64,000 bases of DNA from Apoderus coryli (GCA_911728435.2 OU452204.1:13020001-13084000), one strand, 5' to 3'. Shown: positions 1 through 12,937, numbered from the stretch's first letter. Notes: a model not told the origin generated them from the letters alone. Made by a program: numbers and translations.

Positions 1-800
1 GGTGGATTAATGCTGCCAGATCCTGATTTTTTTTATATCCATCGCGTTTGGAAGTTATATTTCAAACTAATTTTGAAAATGTGTGTATAGTTTATCCAAC
101 CATAATCTAAAATATATAAAATTAACGATTCTACCGGGGCTATCCGTTCCCATGCCCCTTTAGATTAGAAATGGGCATCGAATGCAGTGTTCTTTTGATA
201 CACTTCTCCCTCGTATATAAGACATATTATAAATCATGCTTCCCAAAGGACACCGACAGTAATCAAAATAACTATAGTGACTGACAAAAGTATTGGGTTA
301 ATGATTAATCGAAAAACAAAGGATTACGAGTTTGCAAATAAATATAATGTGAATGAAACAAATAATTTTTGGCAACGTGTTATTTTCTTAGATTAAGCTA
401 AATATAATCAGATCGACATCATATGGTATGGCGAAAACTTAATGTGGAATTTACGAAGACAATTTGTGTCGGACAGTAAAACACGGTGGCAGAATATTGG
501 AACCATGATCTGTTCAATAGTTTTTCTTAGATTAATAAAATGAAGGAAGATCTATTAAATTACATAATAATTTTTAATAAAACCTCAAGTGTATGAAACT
601 TTTGCAGTCACTGTAACTAACGATAAAATACTTTACATATTTTTGATCTTTATGAACTATTTTGTATTGAATGTTTTGTTCTATATGTTTTCTTGTGACA
701 TTTGCCAAGGACACCCTTAATATTTACTTCGCTTAAGAAAACTGAGGTAATTTTATTTAATTTTGGTAATTATACAACCAACCTTACTGTTCGTGTCTTT
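1..800. other. AT-rich intergenic DNA, nothing recognised
   Basis: I see no coding, RNA or repeat signature here. Open frames are short and none resembles a known family. Confidence 0.5.
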
Positions 801-827
801 CCGTATAATTTTGTCTTGCTAAAGTGG

Positions 828-880
828 CACTGTGGGCTGAGCCGTTTCGTCGATCCACGGCTCATCAGTGATAGTTGGTC
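828..880 (-). ncRNA. Degenerate hammerhead-ribozyme-like relic
   Basis: On the minus strand the core CTGATGA (plus 862-868) is followed by GCCGTGGATCGAC and then GAAA (plus 845-848). This is the spacing of a hammerhead core. The stem II strands GCCG/CGAC carry one mismatch. No UH cleavage dinucleotide or matching stem I partner follows, so it is probably inactive. The TGGAT stem II loop is the same as in the complete motif at 4309-4353, which suggests the same repeat family. Confidence 0.45.
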
Positions 881-1881
881 CAATGGGCGTCAGAAATGCC
901 ACAAAAATTCTGCTAATAATGTTACCACGAAAACGCAAGTGAGTAAAACAAAATGCTTGTTGTTTGATTTTTTTATTATATATTTATATTCTTCAAACAA
1001 TACTTTTACTACATTATTATACGAAAGCAGCAGGTGAGGAAATATATAAAAGAAACAACGCCACAATTCGAATGTGCAACTGCGACAAAAAAAGCAGGGG
1101 ACAATAAAAAAATGTATTTTGTAACAATAGAATGCGCCCTACTGCTGTTTTTATGATTTAGCCAATGTGTTTTTCTCTATTTGCTGGGTTTATTTTAAAG
1201 TTTCCATAACGTTTCACCAATATGTTTTTTGAGATTTTTTGCATGCACGCTCCTATAATCCTATTACAATAACTTACAATACAATAGTCAGTTCATACCG
1301 TGTTAGACAAAAAATTGTAATTTCTGGTTAAATTAAGGTTTCATTAGAAAAAAATAACTTTTTGCAAGAGTTTTTACAACATTCTATACTTTGACTAACT
1401 TTATTTCCGTCAAAGTTTGTTTACGTCTAAGTCTCCACATCATGAGATTTTTTAATTTGACCATTTTTAGATGTTCATTTGGTCCATAATAATAATTAGA
1501 AGTTCTCTAAAAGTACTATTGATAAATCGGTTAAAATATTGTCCACCTGCGGAAGACCAAGAGGTCAACCTGATATTTATTCTACTCACAACACAAATTC
1601 GACTAAACATTTACTAAATTAAAGTAGCAATAAAATCTAAGTTACCTATAATACATAATACTGAAAAAGAAAAAGTCAATAAAAATTACAGGATATTTTC
1701 AAATTATTGTCTTATTAACTCTTTAAAGGTCAAGATATTTATGGAAAACAAAGTCGTAGAGCGGCAAGAACTAAAAAATCATTTATTCTTATTTTTTTAA
1801 CTACAAATAAACAAAGATGGTCAACTTAAGATATAAAAACTAAAACAAAATGTATTTTCTTAAATTTTCGAAAAAAAAGGT
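881..1881. other. AT-rich intergenic DNA, nothing recognised
   Basis: No coding or structural RNA signal is visible before the 3' end of the piggyBac relic. Confidence 0.5.
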
Positions 1882-3110
1882 TTAATTTTTGTACCACTGC
1901 ACATTTTGCTGGTGATAACTTTGAAAACAACTTTTGTTTTTTCCGAGGCAAAGCGGAACGTTGCATACAGAACATATCCAGTCTGTTCTAATTTGTTTTT
2001 GTGATGTGCTACAGAGGGCACAGCCACGTCTGGTATCCGTTTTTGGTTGGTGTGCACTTGCGCTGTTCCATAGTCATTTTAGGTAATTTTGAAATACCTC
2101 TCGAAATAAACATTGTAGAGATTTAACTGCTCTATCATTTTTTGATATATAACATAGGTATTTGCTATTAACAATGAAAATAAAATGTTTTTTTTTTTAA
2201 ACTTTGACAGGCCGCCCTTTTACAATTAACTCTCCGATTTCAATCGCCAACGAACTCAAGCGATTCCTCGACCTAGCCGATTTTTTATCCAAATTTTATT
2301 TCGATTTTGATTTCATGAAATGAAGCACTGCATAAAAATTTCTCAAACTTTCAGTTGTGTCGATCTCCTGAATAGTTAGATTTTTTTTTAAATCTACTAA
2401 AAGATCCGGTGCCACCATTTCTTTGATTTCCAATCTATTTTTTAAACATTCAGGTTTTGGTCGAACTTATCAACGAAGTTCATATTTTTGATATAATCTG
2501 TCAATACAGCAGGGCATGGTACATTTTCAATGACACCGGTTTTGTCTTTTCGTGAAACTTCAGTGAAATCATTCGGATCGTGGAAATTCGCGTCGCTTGT
2601 GCGCCATTTTATTGCTAGCAATTCAGTGATTGAGGTAAAAATTTCAGATTCTCCTCTTTTCAAATTTATGTCGCTCTTAAAAATCGGGAGCAGTTTTCTG
2701 TTGGCGTTCACTGTACCACAAGCATCAGATCTTCAAGTGACAGAACACTGTTAAAAAGGTTGTCAAAATACACCATGTGATGTTTATTTTCCAATCCATC
2801 CAGTAAATTCTTTACTATTCTTGCTCCTAAACTTTTCTCGGTATCCTCTGATTTGCCAGTATAAATTTGAAACCTTTGGCAATACCCATTCTTACTGGCC
2901 AACACCCATACTTTCTAATCTCTTTTAATTGGCTTTTTTGGAAGATATTGCTTTATGCTGCTCCTTCCTTTAAATTTCATCATAGACTCGTCAATTGCAA
3001 GATCCTTGATGAGAAGCATACATTTTTCAAAATTATCCGATAACGAATTTAAGAGTGTAAAGCTTATCGTAGCCAGTTTCACCTTTTTTTGGCATCATGA
3101 CATCATCACT
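1882..3110 (-). pseudogene. piggyBac transposase relic
   Basis: Minus-strand reading in several frames gives a piggyBac transposase (DDE_Tnp_1_7 type), a nuclear enzyme that cuts and pastes DNA at TTAA sites. From the upstream end one reads AIDESMMKFKG (first catalytic Asp), KPIKRD then a stop, VLASKNGYCQRFQIYTG, MVYFDNLFNS (second catalytic Asp), LLAIKWR and MNFVDKFDQ. The C-terminal Cys-rich zinc-binding domain is still readable, with CALC, WICSVC, LCLGKNKSCF and YH, ending at a TAA at 1882-1884. The frame breaks near 2050-2440, 2710 and 2905, and the N-terminal third is missing. It is a dead element. The family is certain; the exact 5' edge is not. Confidence 0.85.
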
Positions 3111-4132
3111 TAGATGTAAATTTAAAAGGATCGAACTAAAGTATTTAACTCATGTATTTCCAGAGAAAGAAAAATATATGTTTATGATATGGTATGGCTA
3201 AATTACCAGTTTCCAAATTATTATGCTATGCATAAAATATTTTTTTCTTTTCTTCTTTATGCTACGCATTTTTCTGTGTTGTACAGTTCTAATGAACAGT
3301 AAAATTTCCCCGTAACTTTTATTTAGCGACGTATCATTATTCTACTGAACAAATTTCCCTAATAAAAAGGAAAGCACTGTAGACATACAAAAATACTACT
3401 ATCATCTCTAAGTTATGGCTGGTAGTTAAATGAGAAGCAAAAAGTTCCTAATATTAATCTTAAATGCGAGTACGTGGACGTGCTGATATCTAGCCATACA
3501 CCAGAAGCGACACGCTTCTTCCCGCTCACTCTCTACGTCTTTTATACTTTCGTTTAGGACTGCACATATTCGATAAGATTTTTCGATTGAAATGATAACT
3601 GCGAAACGCTAAGTCCGTGAAGTAAATTTTGTATTTAGACTGCATTACGTTTAAAAAGAACGTTAAAAAGCCAGATGTCAGCTATATCACGTTGACCTTA
3701 AGCATAACTTTGAGATATTTGTCACAAAACTCGTCATGTGTAGTTTAGATGAAACTAACTTGAAATTGATCCCGGAATATTATTACGAGATAGCTTTTTT
3801 GATATTATTGAATTGTGATAATTTAGATAGCGAAGACTTCTATAATTGTTTGTTCATTAATGTAGGAGTCATATCATCACCTGAAGAATTATTACCTTCG
3901 TATGCTGGCTTTTTTTATTTGTCAAAAATAATTTGAATTTAGAAAAAAGTGGGCCATCCTATTGAAGCCTTCCTCGAAACTCATTATTCATCCTTAGAAT
4001 GATTCATTTTGATATATTGTTTAGGTTCTTTAGCCGAATGTCAGTCATTCAGGCTTTTTAAATATAAAAATAAATTTTATTCGAGAATTTGACTGTGAAA
4101 CAACTCAATTAAGTAATAACTTGAATTCCTTG
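3111..4132. other. Intergenic DNA, nothing recognised
   Basis: It contains a 66-codon open frame at 3736-3936 with no family resemblance or codon signal. I do not call it a gene. Confidence 0.5.
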
Positions 4133-4413
4133 TTACATAAAGTAACAAGACTTTTAGTTATGTTGGAAATTTGCTTCACACCACCATGCTTTCACCAGAC
4201 GGCTCTGCTCACACTAGATGTCGCCAAATACATCTGGTTGTCTTTCACTTCTCGTGCTAGAACAAGCTCTTCGTAAATGTTGAAAGTTTGAGTCACACTG
4301 CCTGCCGATCACCACTGATGAGTTGTGGATCAACGAAACGTCCCGTCTGGTGAAAGCATGGTGGTGTGAAGAAAAGTTTCAATATAACTAAAAGCCTTGT
4401 TGCTTTATTTTCA
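4133..4413. repeat. Foldback element carrying a hammerhead motif
   Basis: The left arm 4133-4202 is the inverted copy of the right arm 4343-4413. Both contain CTTTTAGTTAT, TTCACACCACCATGC and TTTCACCAGACGG, with scattered mismatches. The central spacer of about 140 bp holds the hammerhead core. The right arm begins at the 3' part of the ribozyme, so the left arm repeats the stem I and cleavage segment in inverse. Inverted partial copies of hammerhead-bearing pseudo-LTRs are known from Penelope-like elements and hammerhead retrozymes. That assignment is inference, since no protein-coding part is present. Confidence 0.65.
4309..4353 (+). ncRNA. Hammerhead ribozyme, type I, minimal stem III
   Basis: All conserved core parts are present in order. 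Stem I 5' strand TCACCA is 4309-4314. CTGATGA is 4315-4321. Stem II GTTG/CAAC (4322-4325, 4331-4334) closes a TGGAT loop. GAAA is 4335-4338. Stem III is two pairs plus the A-U closing pair around a TCC triloop (4338-4346). C17 is base 4347, and the stem I 3' strand TGGTGA is 4348-4353. Stem I pairs perfectly over six bases. The expected self-cleavage site is after 4347. Very short stem III is described for hammerheads of animal retroelements and satellites. Activity is predicted, not shown. Confidence 0.8.
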
Positions 4414-7400
4414 TAAAGCATGCCATAAATAAAGCCTCCCGCTAGGGAATTCGGGCGCATTTAGTGTTGGCAATAGGATATGATGGAGTTTTCGCTTCTC
4501 GTCCGGCCATCGTTTGCCAAAAACATCTTATTGTAAGTAATAATAAATGGACAACGAAAACAAAGAAAGACCTTCTAGGCCTTACTCCTTTCTGAAAGTA
4601 GACCAAACAGTCATTGATACCACAAAGTACGTACTCTAAAAAAAATTGACACGGATTGAGGATATGACCGTATGGTTAATCTGAGTAAAATAATAATGTG
4701 CTGTATTTTGTAACATTTACAAATAAAAAATATAATTGCATCGGTTTATAAAATTCCAACTGGAACATCTCTAGTCTGGTGTCATCGCGTCGCGTCGGCT
4801 GCAGGCAGCATCGCCATACTAGCTGTGTATATAACCGCTTTTATCGTGCCATCTTTAATTTCCTTTTTGCATATCGTTAGGCGGCAAATATGCCGCTAAA
4901 ATCCATCATAACGATAACAGTTGATGCTTGTTCCCATCAACGCAGAAAATGGCAACACACAAAAAGATATGGCAAATTATGTATCGTTGAATACCATGCA
5001 TAGAGAGAAAAGTGTATCAAGAAAAACGGTACAGTCTCATTTTCTCTCCTTTTGGGGTGTTTTTTTTTTCGTAACAAGAAAGCTGCTATACAGTAGGTTT
5101 TTGTCTGAAAAGACATCTTGTTTAGATTGAAGATAAAAAGACATATTCTCATAATATTATTATAGTATTCGGAACCAAAAATCTAGAGCTTGATTAATAT
5201 ATTTCAGCCTGTAAACATCTTACAATATAATCAAGTTAGTATTAAATGGTTAAGGGTCTTAGTTTGCTTCCACTATGCGTGTGACCTCATTGCAAGGGTC
5301 AAAAGACGAAGTGAACAAATAAATTATGGAGACATAACTGCATATTCCGTATAAATAACAATTCTCCTCTCAAACAAACATGCTTTCTGCTGCCCAACTG
5401 GAGATAAAACTTAGGATAACTGTATCGCCTAGAAGTGAAGTATCACCAATGATGTCTGATGTTGACCAATAATGTCACACCCGGTATATTGTAATAAAAA
5501 TATTGCATTCGGTCGAATGAGTATTTTTCGCTGATTAAACTTTATAAAAGTTCATTACTCCAACATCGGTATTGTATTTACTAGATAGACAAAATTTGCT
5601 GATTGACATTTTTCCACAAAAGCGGTACGACCGACGCCAGGAATAGACAATTTGATTGGTCGATATTCGAAAGAATGGAAATAAGCAAAAGTTATAAATA
5701 TTTGTGTAACAGGAAGCTACAGAAAGATTTTTATTTGCACTTCTGTGTAGTAAAAGTAATAAAGTAACCTTTAACTGGGAGACACGGTTCAAATACAGAC
5801 CGTCAGTCGTTTACGAGGGAGAACCATTAAGATCCTCTTTATGTGAGCGTATGGACGTGGGCGATTCTCGAGTAGCTCAACCAGCCAAGCGAGTAAATTA
5901 TTAAAACCAAAAGAATATAATCGATAAACACCATTCCAATCTATATTTATTTCTGAATTAAACTGATTACTCTTCTTCTTCTTTTTTTTTAGTGGAGGCT
6001 CACAATCTATATTTTCATATATCTTTTTGTGACAATAATTTTGGTAATTAGTATAACCCAGGAACTTGTCTAAGGTATAACCATTTCGATGCGTTGCTAA
6101 ATCGTCTAAACGAATTGAATAAATTCACTAGACTAGTCACCTGTCATATTAATAAGCCGTCATCACCAGGCGTAGTTGCCAAAATATCGCGCGTTCCAAT
6201 AGGAAAATTCTGTTTGAATATGATATGCGGGGGACATGCCAAGCGAATACCATTTTATACTGAAAATTTATAAATTAGGAGTACCTCAATCAAAACTAAC
6301 AAATGACCTATACTGCGTAATCATTATTTTTTCGTTCAGAATTTATAAAATTTGTTAAATGGTACTTAAACATACGTAATTAATTAGGTTCAATAGGTAT
6401 AATAGGCTATTAATATTAAAATATTTATAAAATGCACAATCTATCATTATTGTAGAATAAAATAGATTTGGAACGCAATGGTTTTATATAATAATCTGAA
6501 TGCATACACAAAATTCAATCACATTCACTCTTGTTTGAAAATAAAATACGTGACAAGTAAATAACATATATTTTGTGAAATATTTGTTATATTCGTACCC
6601 TATATCCTAATAATCTTTCAGAAACAGAAATGGATAAACAAATTGAACAAACATGAGCGAAAAATATTTACATAAATTTCTTGTATGCGTCAAAATTTAA
6701 AAATATTCTTTAGTATTGTTTTATAGTTGTACATAGCAAGTGAGCACCGATCTTTTGAGTATAATGCAATGTTATTTGAATATAGTAACATATAATAATA
6801 TAATGCCACTTCAGACATTGACAGAAAACCTATACTGAGGGACGGGACGGGACAGTGAGGAATTTGTTGTGCTCGATTTACATATTGTAATATTGACTAA
6901 ATGACACAAATAAATACTGAGCTGGCTGTATGCTACGTGAAAAGTGGCAAGAGACATTAAGTTAGTACTCGCTTAGCCGGTACTAACTTTTAAAATAAAA
7001 AATCTGTCTTTGTTGCCGAAAATCTGTAAAAAAAGCCGAATTTAAAGCCACCATAACTAAAGTTACGTGCACAGTGCAGTCTAAATGGCAATTTTATTTT
7101 CGAAACTTTTAAATAGGCTACGTTTCAACTATGATTTAATGCGGCCACACTATTTTATTAATTAATTTAATTATATCTACAAAAGTTTATTTTGTGTGCG
7201 ACGCAGAGGGAGATATCAACTATTTCTTGAACTCAATGCAAGGCTGCCAGACGGTTTTTCAAATTATCTCTATCCTACAACTCGTACTTATTATTTCCGC
7301 AATAGCGTAATTAATCCGAAATCTATTTACGTGCAGATGCTTACTCAATTTCCCCAAGTTTATTTTATTTTATTTTTGCTAAAATAATTTGGTTATTGAA

Positions 7401-7864
7401 AAAATCCCATATTATTATTTCATTCAATGCAATCCATCCAAAGTCTGACAACAATGAAGACAAGATGAGAAATTCGGTGATGCCACATTTTCACCACCAA
7501 CATATTTCAGCAGACAAAAAAGTAATATTTTGAGTAATGTTTTGATTTTTTTAGATTTCAATTCAAAATTTCTTTGAAGTGAAACTATAAGCTTCTAAAG
7601 GTTATCTACGGGGTAACTTAAAAATGTTTTCTTTAGGTTTTTAGAATGGTTTATGAAACTATATGCACAGGGTGGCTCAAAAATGTTTCAAAAAAATTTA
7701 GTATGAAGTTTTTTTATATATTTTTTAAGTTTCACAGTATTTTTAGTTAGAATGGGATCATAAAATTTTTATACAGGGTGTATGTGTATTGTTCCCATTT
7801 AAAATTTCACCAGTTAGGTAGTTGGAACCTATATTATTACAATTAAAATACAATATTTGGTATG
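4414..7864. other. AT-rich intergenic DNA with a short hairpin
   Basis: I recognise no gene. A small perfect hairpin occurs at 6962-6987 (arms GTTAGTAC / GTACTAAC). Near 7670 and 7777 are short 'cagggtg' segments like the outer ends of insect mariner-type elements, but no paired ends or transposase accompany them. Confidence 0.45.
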
Positions 7865-7913
7865 AGGTTTCTGTGGCGTCATTGGTAGGGCGTTTGCTTC
7901 GCATGCGAAAGGG
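7865..7913 (+). repeat. tRNA-Ala(CGC)-like 5' half
   Basis: The sequence reads like the D arm and anticodon arm of an alanine tRNA. A D-arm/A-box-like stretch TGGCGTCATTGGTAGGGCG is followed by an anticodon stem TTTGC/GCGAA (7893-7897, 7905-7909) around the loop TTCGCAT, with anticodon CGC at 7900-7902. The T arm and acceptor 3' strand are absent, because the sequence changes abruptly into T- and A-rich DNA. It is therefore not a functional tRNA gene. It is either a tRNA-derived SINE head or a tRNA fragment. Confidence 0.55.
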
Positions 7914-8065
7914 TTTTTTATATTTAATTTTTTAAATTCAAATAAAAAATAAAATTAAATAAAAAATAAAAAAAAATTAATAAAAAAAATTCAAAAAATA
8001 AATTAAAAAAAAAATACAAAAAAAATAAAAAAAAAATTAATAAAAAAAAATTGAAAAAAAAAATG
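7914..8065. repeat. Low-complexity A/T tract
   Basis: Imperfect runs of A5-A9 with TTAA and AAAT spacers cover about 150 bp directly after the tRNA-like half. This could be a degenerate retroelement tail. Confidence 0.7.
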
Positions 8066-9314
8066 AATACAAAACACACAAAACGACTGGGTAATCCCAA
8101 AGGGATTTCTTGTAAATAAAATAATGTAGGAGTTGGGTAAGTTTATTTCGTCTCTTGTAAATTTGACTTTGTCTGTGTAAAGAGTTAACATCATCCAACA
8201 TAACAAAATATAAAAAAATCTGAAACTCTTAGGGGTTAGGTTTCGATCAGAGTTCCGTTTCGGTTATTTGACGGTACTAAAAGCGATACCGCGCGAGCAG
8301 TCGTTTCGGCTCAAGACCAAGTTTCGTTATCAATCCCTGAAAAATACATTGCATTCAGGCGCATATGAATTGGTAACTCTTCCCCTGGTTATTTATTTCT
8401 CTCTGGTTATTACTAAAAATAAAAGTCAAATTGTCGTTTACATTATTGCAAAGGGCAACTGTGTCAAATTTTCCGAGCGTTTTAGGCCAGCATGCGAAGG
8501 TAAAAGATTATATTTGTTTGTTTTAAGAATCCGTTAAAAGTTAAATGTGTACTACAAGTGAAATGTATATCCTCTTTTTAACCATTAAACAGTTTTACTT
8601 ATCACAGCATACTGAAAAATTCCCCGTTTATACCTCGTATAGAATACTGTTTTCATTATGATGAGCACCCATTCAAACCTTAACAAAAGATTTCGTATGT
8701 AAGCAAATTGCCTTTGGGTATTTTATCCATTTGATGTCGACACACACCACGTTTATAGGCCCGATATTTTTCTTCAAGGAAATTGGATAAGACTGATTTC
8801 CATACATGTTTAAGCCTTTAAAATAACAATGACAAAGGATTTGGTCCCAACACTAAATCCTATGGTTTTAGAGTGTAGTATGTGGGTCTTCACCGTGACG
8901 CCTGAGGGTAGGTATATTTTAGGTTTTGGCCATCTACGTATTTTCCTACCGGTCAAATTATATCAAGAGGTAACAAAAATTCTCCTATAGTATGCAGATT
9001 CTTAGTATCGTTATTAAATAAATCAACATTGTTTACATATAAATTTGTACAAGTTATAACTTTTATCCATATCCATAGATAAAAATCTGAATAACATTAG
9101 GCCTGCTCTCGGAAGTCGAGTTCCAATAGCTCGAAATGGCTTTGTCGCTAAAGCATCCCCTTTTCCTCGTTCAGCGAGATCCTTGGGGGTTTGGGGGGCG
9201 GTTATGGAATGCACATTCTGACTTGAACACATGATTATTATGCATTGCAAACGGCCTTTGAGCTTCTTTGTGTACGTTGTAGTTTCTATTTTGTCATTAT
9301 TTGAGCCTTATTGT
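8066..9314. other. Intergenic DNA, nothing recognised
   Basis: An 89-codon open frame (8268-8537) and a 75-codon minus frame (9023-9250) have no recognisable motifs. I do not call them. Confidence 0.45.
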
Positions 9315-10232
9315 CAGGGGCGGCTAGTCCTATGAGGCAAATGAGGCAGTGCCTCACTAACTTTTTAACCAATTAAGATTTTTTTACTGTTAAAAAATGG
9401 CGCACAGATTGATAGATTGTATACCTATTATACCTACGCAGATGATGACGTGTTTTAAATTATAAAAATAACTGTCATGTAAATCGTGCGTCCATTTATT
9501 GCTCTTTATCTAATGATGCAACAACCGCCCGCTGGTCGGTGAACGCAGAACGAGAGTAGGCCAACGTCAATACAAACATCCATACTGGCAGTAATTAAAC
9601 CATTTTAAGCGCGAGGCACTGCCTCTCGTCAATATGCACGGAGAGTTGCCTGTTTTAATTATTGTTATCTACTACCACATTTATTAATATTAGTCTCCGA
9701 TTTTTATTAAACAGAAACTGGTCAGCTAACAGTTAACTGCACACATTTTTACAAAGTTTTTTTTTAATTTAAAAATATATGTTGAGTTGATTATCTATTG
9801 TATTGCTATAAATTGCATATTCATTCATTGCAGGCATGTACTCATGTACGTATTTTATTTACAAAGTATTTATTATATGAGTACACATTCCATTTAGCTC
9901 TATCAACGTTAAACTTAAACACATTAATAACAATTGGAGTTGCACAATTCTATCTAGCATAGTAGGTATTACTGCAGCAATACATTAATGTGTGAAACAA
10001 AGATGGTAAGTCCGGCATTGCCTCTTCAAGCGTTTTTAGATCTGCAGCAAATTGAGTGACAAAGAAAAAATAAATGCCCCACATCTGTCTATATACCCCT
10101 TCATTTACTACTTAGTGTTCTCTCGCTTTGACCTATTGATCATGCATTATCTTTGATCGTTGTTCAATTCATCTTTACTGTTTTCTTTTGCTTTCTTATA
10201 GTATGTTTTGATTATAATATTATTATAGTGCC
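9315..10232 (+). mobile_element. hAT-like non-autonomous element, copy A
   Basis: It begins with CAGGGGCGGCTAGTC, a terminus of the hAT type, followed by GAGGCAAATGAGGCAGTGCC. The whole stretch aligns, inverted and with scattered differences, to 55004-55947. No transposase frame is present. I could not find the opposite terminus or an 8-bp target duplication, so the 3' limit is simply where similarity to copy B fades. Confidence 0.7.
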
Positions 10233-12502
10233 TATATACGCACTAAGATGTGACGTAAAATTTTATTCCTATTATAAAGACGGGAGAGTTAACCGTTGCC
10301 GAAATTTTGACAGACTGCTCTCGAGGTATCAATATTTATCCGGACAAACCAAAATCGATAGTGCACCCTAAGAGGTATATTTTTGGATTGAATAAGCAGA
10401 GGCCGCCAGCTTTTATACAGTGAAGACGGTCGTGAGTATATAAAGGTGGAAAAAAAATGTTAGACGCCACATGGTTTAGATTTTCTCCGCTTATCCAAGC
10501 TGTATAAACAAACCATGAAATTAGTGTCGTTCAAGGTACACTTCAACACAGGATGTAGAAAAATGTCTAAGGTATATGGTTCGATAAAGAATTTAAACAA
10601 CGAAGTTCTATATAAACTGTGACAGACAGATTTATTTAAAAAATATGCAAAAATATTAACGCAAAAGACATACAATGGATAGTAAAGAAGAATATATACC
10701 TGTAGGTAAGTGTACATTCATATACAGTAGGGTTATCCTCGTAAACATAGATGAAATTGTTTGTTGACGTACGACCACGACTTCAAAACCCATTATTTCT
10801 AGGAAAAATTCAAAATCCGGTACAAAAACGGACAGGATACAGAAAATAAATAATATGGGTAATTTTCCACAATAGTTCAACAACATATTTATAACCTATG
10901 GGGTCGGAGTATGGATAAGTTTTACGTAAAGTGTCAGAGTTATAAATGACGAACCAAACTTTCCACGAAACTACAAATCTTTCACCTACATGGTAAGTAA
11001 ACTATTAACAACATATTGTAACAATTAATTCTTACTATATACACCTCTTCAGCATACGAGGACACTCTTAAAACTACCAGATAGAGGTCTGAATCCCTAA
11101 CCGCCACTGGATAGCACCTATCCTCAAAAAAACCATCCCAGAACTATAAAAGAGTTTAATATCGATCCTGAATCCTTCATAATCAATAGATCAAAAGATT
11201 TGTTTGTTCTGTGACCGCACAAGAAGCTCTCTCATACTTCTTTCCAAAAAAAATTATATTATTTAACATTAAATTTACTCGAACAAAATATTTAAGTGTT
11301 TTATTTCTTAATGTAGGGCAAAACTTGAATATGCTAACAAGGTATACTGTACCGAGGACAAAACAAATTGAAATTCCGCAATTTTATTACGAGGGCACTT
11401 CAAAAACTATACACAATTATTGCATTACAAATTCTATTTACAGATTGTGTTAGGGTGAAATTTAAACGCAACAAAGAAAAATTTGTAAATTATCATGCAA
11501 TAGATTGTGCATTTATTTCATTTCTCGTTTTTCTTTATAATAATCGTAATAAATTAAGTTACACTAGGAACAGGCAATAAATACAATAAATAAATAGATA
11601 TTTAGTGATTTTTCGTGTAAAGATTCTTAAAATGAACCATTTTTTTACAACATTTATGATTGATTGTAGTTGTTTCTTTTGTAGTATTGGGCTTTGTCCG
11701 TTTATAAATAAATAAATAATCAATATAGTCCATACGAAAATCTTGTCGTATAAAAAAAAAAAACAAGCAAATAACTCGATACATAATTTACTAGAATAAT
11801 ATCATATAATCTAAATATATGTTATGTCTTTGGTAGGTATATTACCATCAAAATCATCTGTCATATCATTTAAGCTTCTATTTCATATTAAAAATTTCAA
11901 CGCTAATGCAACCTTAATTAGCATAAAACACTAATGTTATATTCCCTTAACGTAAAATTCCATTTCCTGAATGGACAGGTATATATATGCAGTAGGTAGT
12001 AAAATTCCCTGGATTTATTTGCTTTTTCCCGTTCCTTTTTTTTTTATTTGAAGAAAAGCTGCGTCTATAGCTTTTGTCATGTGACTGGTCTGTAAAAACG
12101 TTTCCTGAATATAAAACAGGATACCATTTTTTTGTATATATTGCACAATATATAAAGTGATGTTGACATTTTTTACGATGCGTTTGTAAAATACTAAATA
12201 TCTGTAGGGATATCATGAATATAATTTGTAAAAGTGAGTAGTGATATGAGATCATGTCAACATAACCAAAGTTTTAGGCGCGCCCTTAACTTACAGTCGA
12301 GCAAAACAAGCAGAAGGCTTAGCTAGCTAGGCTAGCAATACGAGAGCACAATTGAGAGATTGTAATTACAAATGGTTTGATGTTAATATTTGAGGTTGCA
12401 TTAAGGATACTTCTAAACTAGTAATACAAATCACTATAATATTTTTTGCCTGTAAATTCTTTTACATTTTGGTGGTAACGTGTTTCTGCTGTATTGATAT
12501 TA
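10233..12502. other. AT-rich intergenic DNA, nothing recognised
   Basis: Several frames of 60-102 codons exist, but none has motifs or plausible composition for a protein. Confidence 0.5.
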
Positions 12503-12937
12503 CGAGAGTCATTCAGTTATTAATGAGACGAATTAGCTTGAACTGCAAAAGCAGTAAAACATTATGGCTTTAAGATAATAATCACACTGTTTTATGGCCC
12601 TGGTTGCTGCATGCGACAAGTTTGCACCCGATTTTAACTTCGCCATCAGAGCCGAATTTTTTTGCCACGTACTGTTTCTTGGAGAGAGAGGAATGGAAGT
12701 CTCATGGAGCAAGATCTCGACTATAAGGAGGGAGTGGAAAAAACTCCAAGCCCAGTTTTCCAATGCATTCGTTAGTGAGTTTCCTGTGCCAGTCGTGCAT
12801 TATCGTGAAGCAAAATCACAGCTTTTGTCAAAAGTCCATGACGGTACTGCGGACACTTTTTATCTATGAGTTGTGCGTCTGTTCTCTCAAGGGAATAAGT
12901 TGCAATTTCGAGATGTTCTTCAGTTCACTGCTTCAAC
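12503..12937 (-). pseudogene. Mariner relic, 3' end (family 1)
   Basis: The outer end is CGAGAGTCATTCAGTTATTA preceded by TA (12501-12502). Reading the minus strand around 12690-12725 gives PPYSRDLAP, a stop, then DFH. This is the mariner YSPDLAP signature that carries the third catalytic Asp, with one substitution and one nonsense change. The 5' part is missing: the sequence passes into a second mariner, in opposite orientation, at about 12938. It is a dead fragment. Confidence 0.65.

Noticed and set aside
7670..7790. 'cagggtg' segments as ends of a small transposon
   Set aside because: They are in the same orientation, with no inverted partner and no target duplication.
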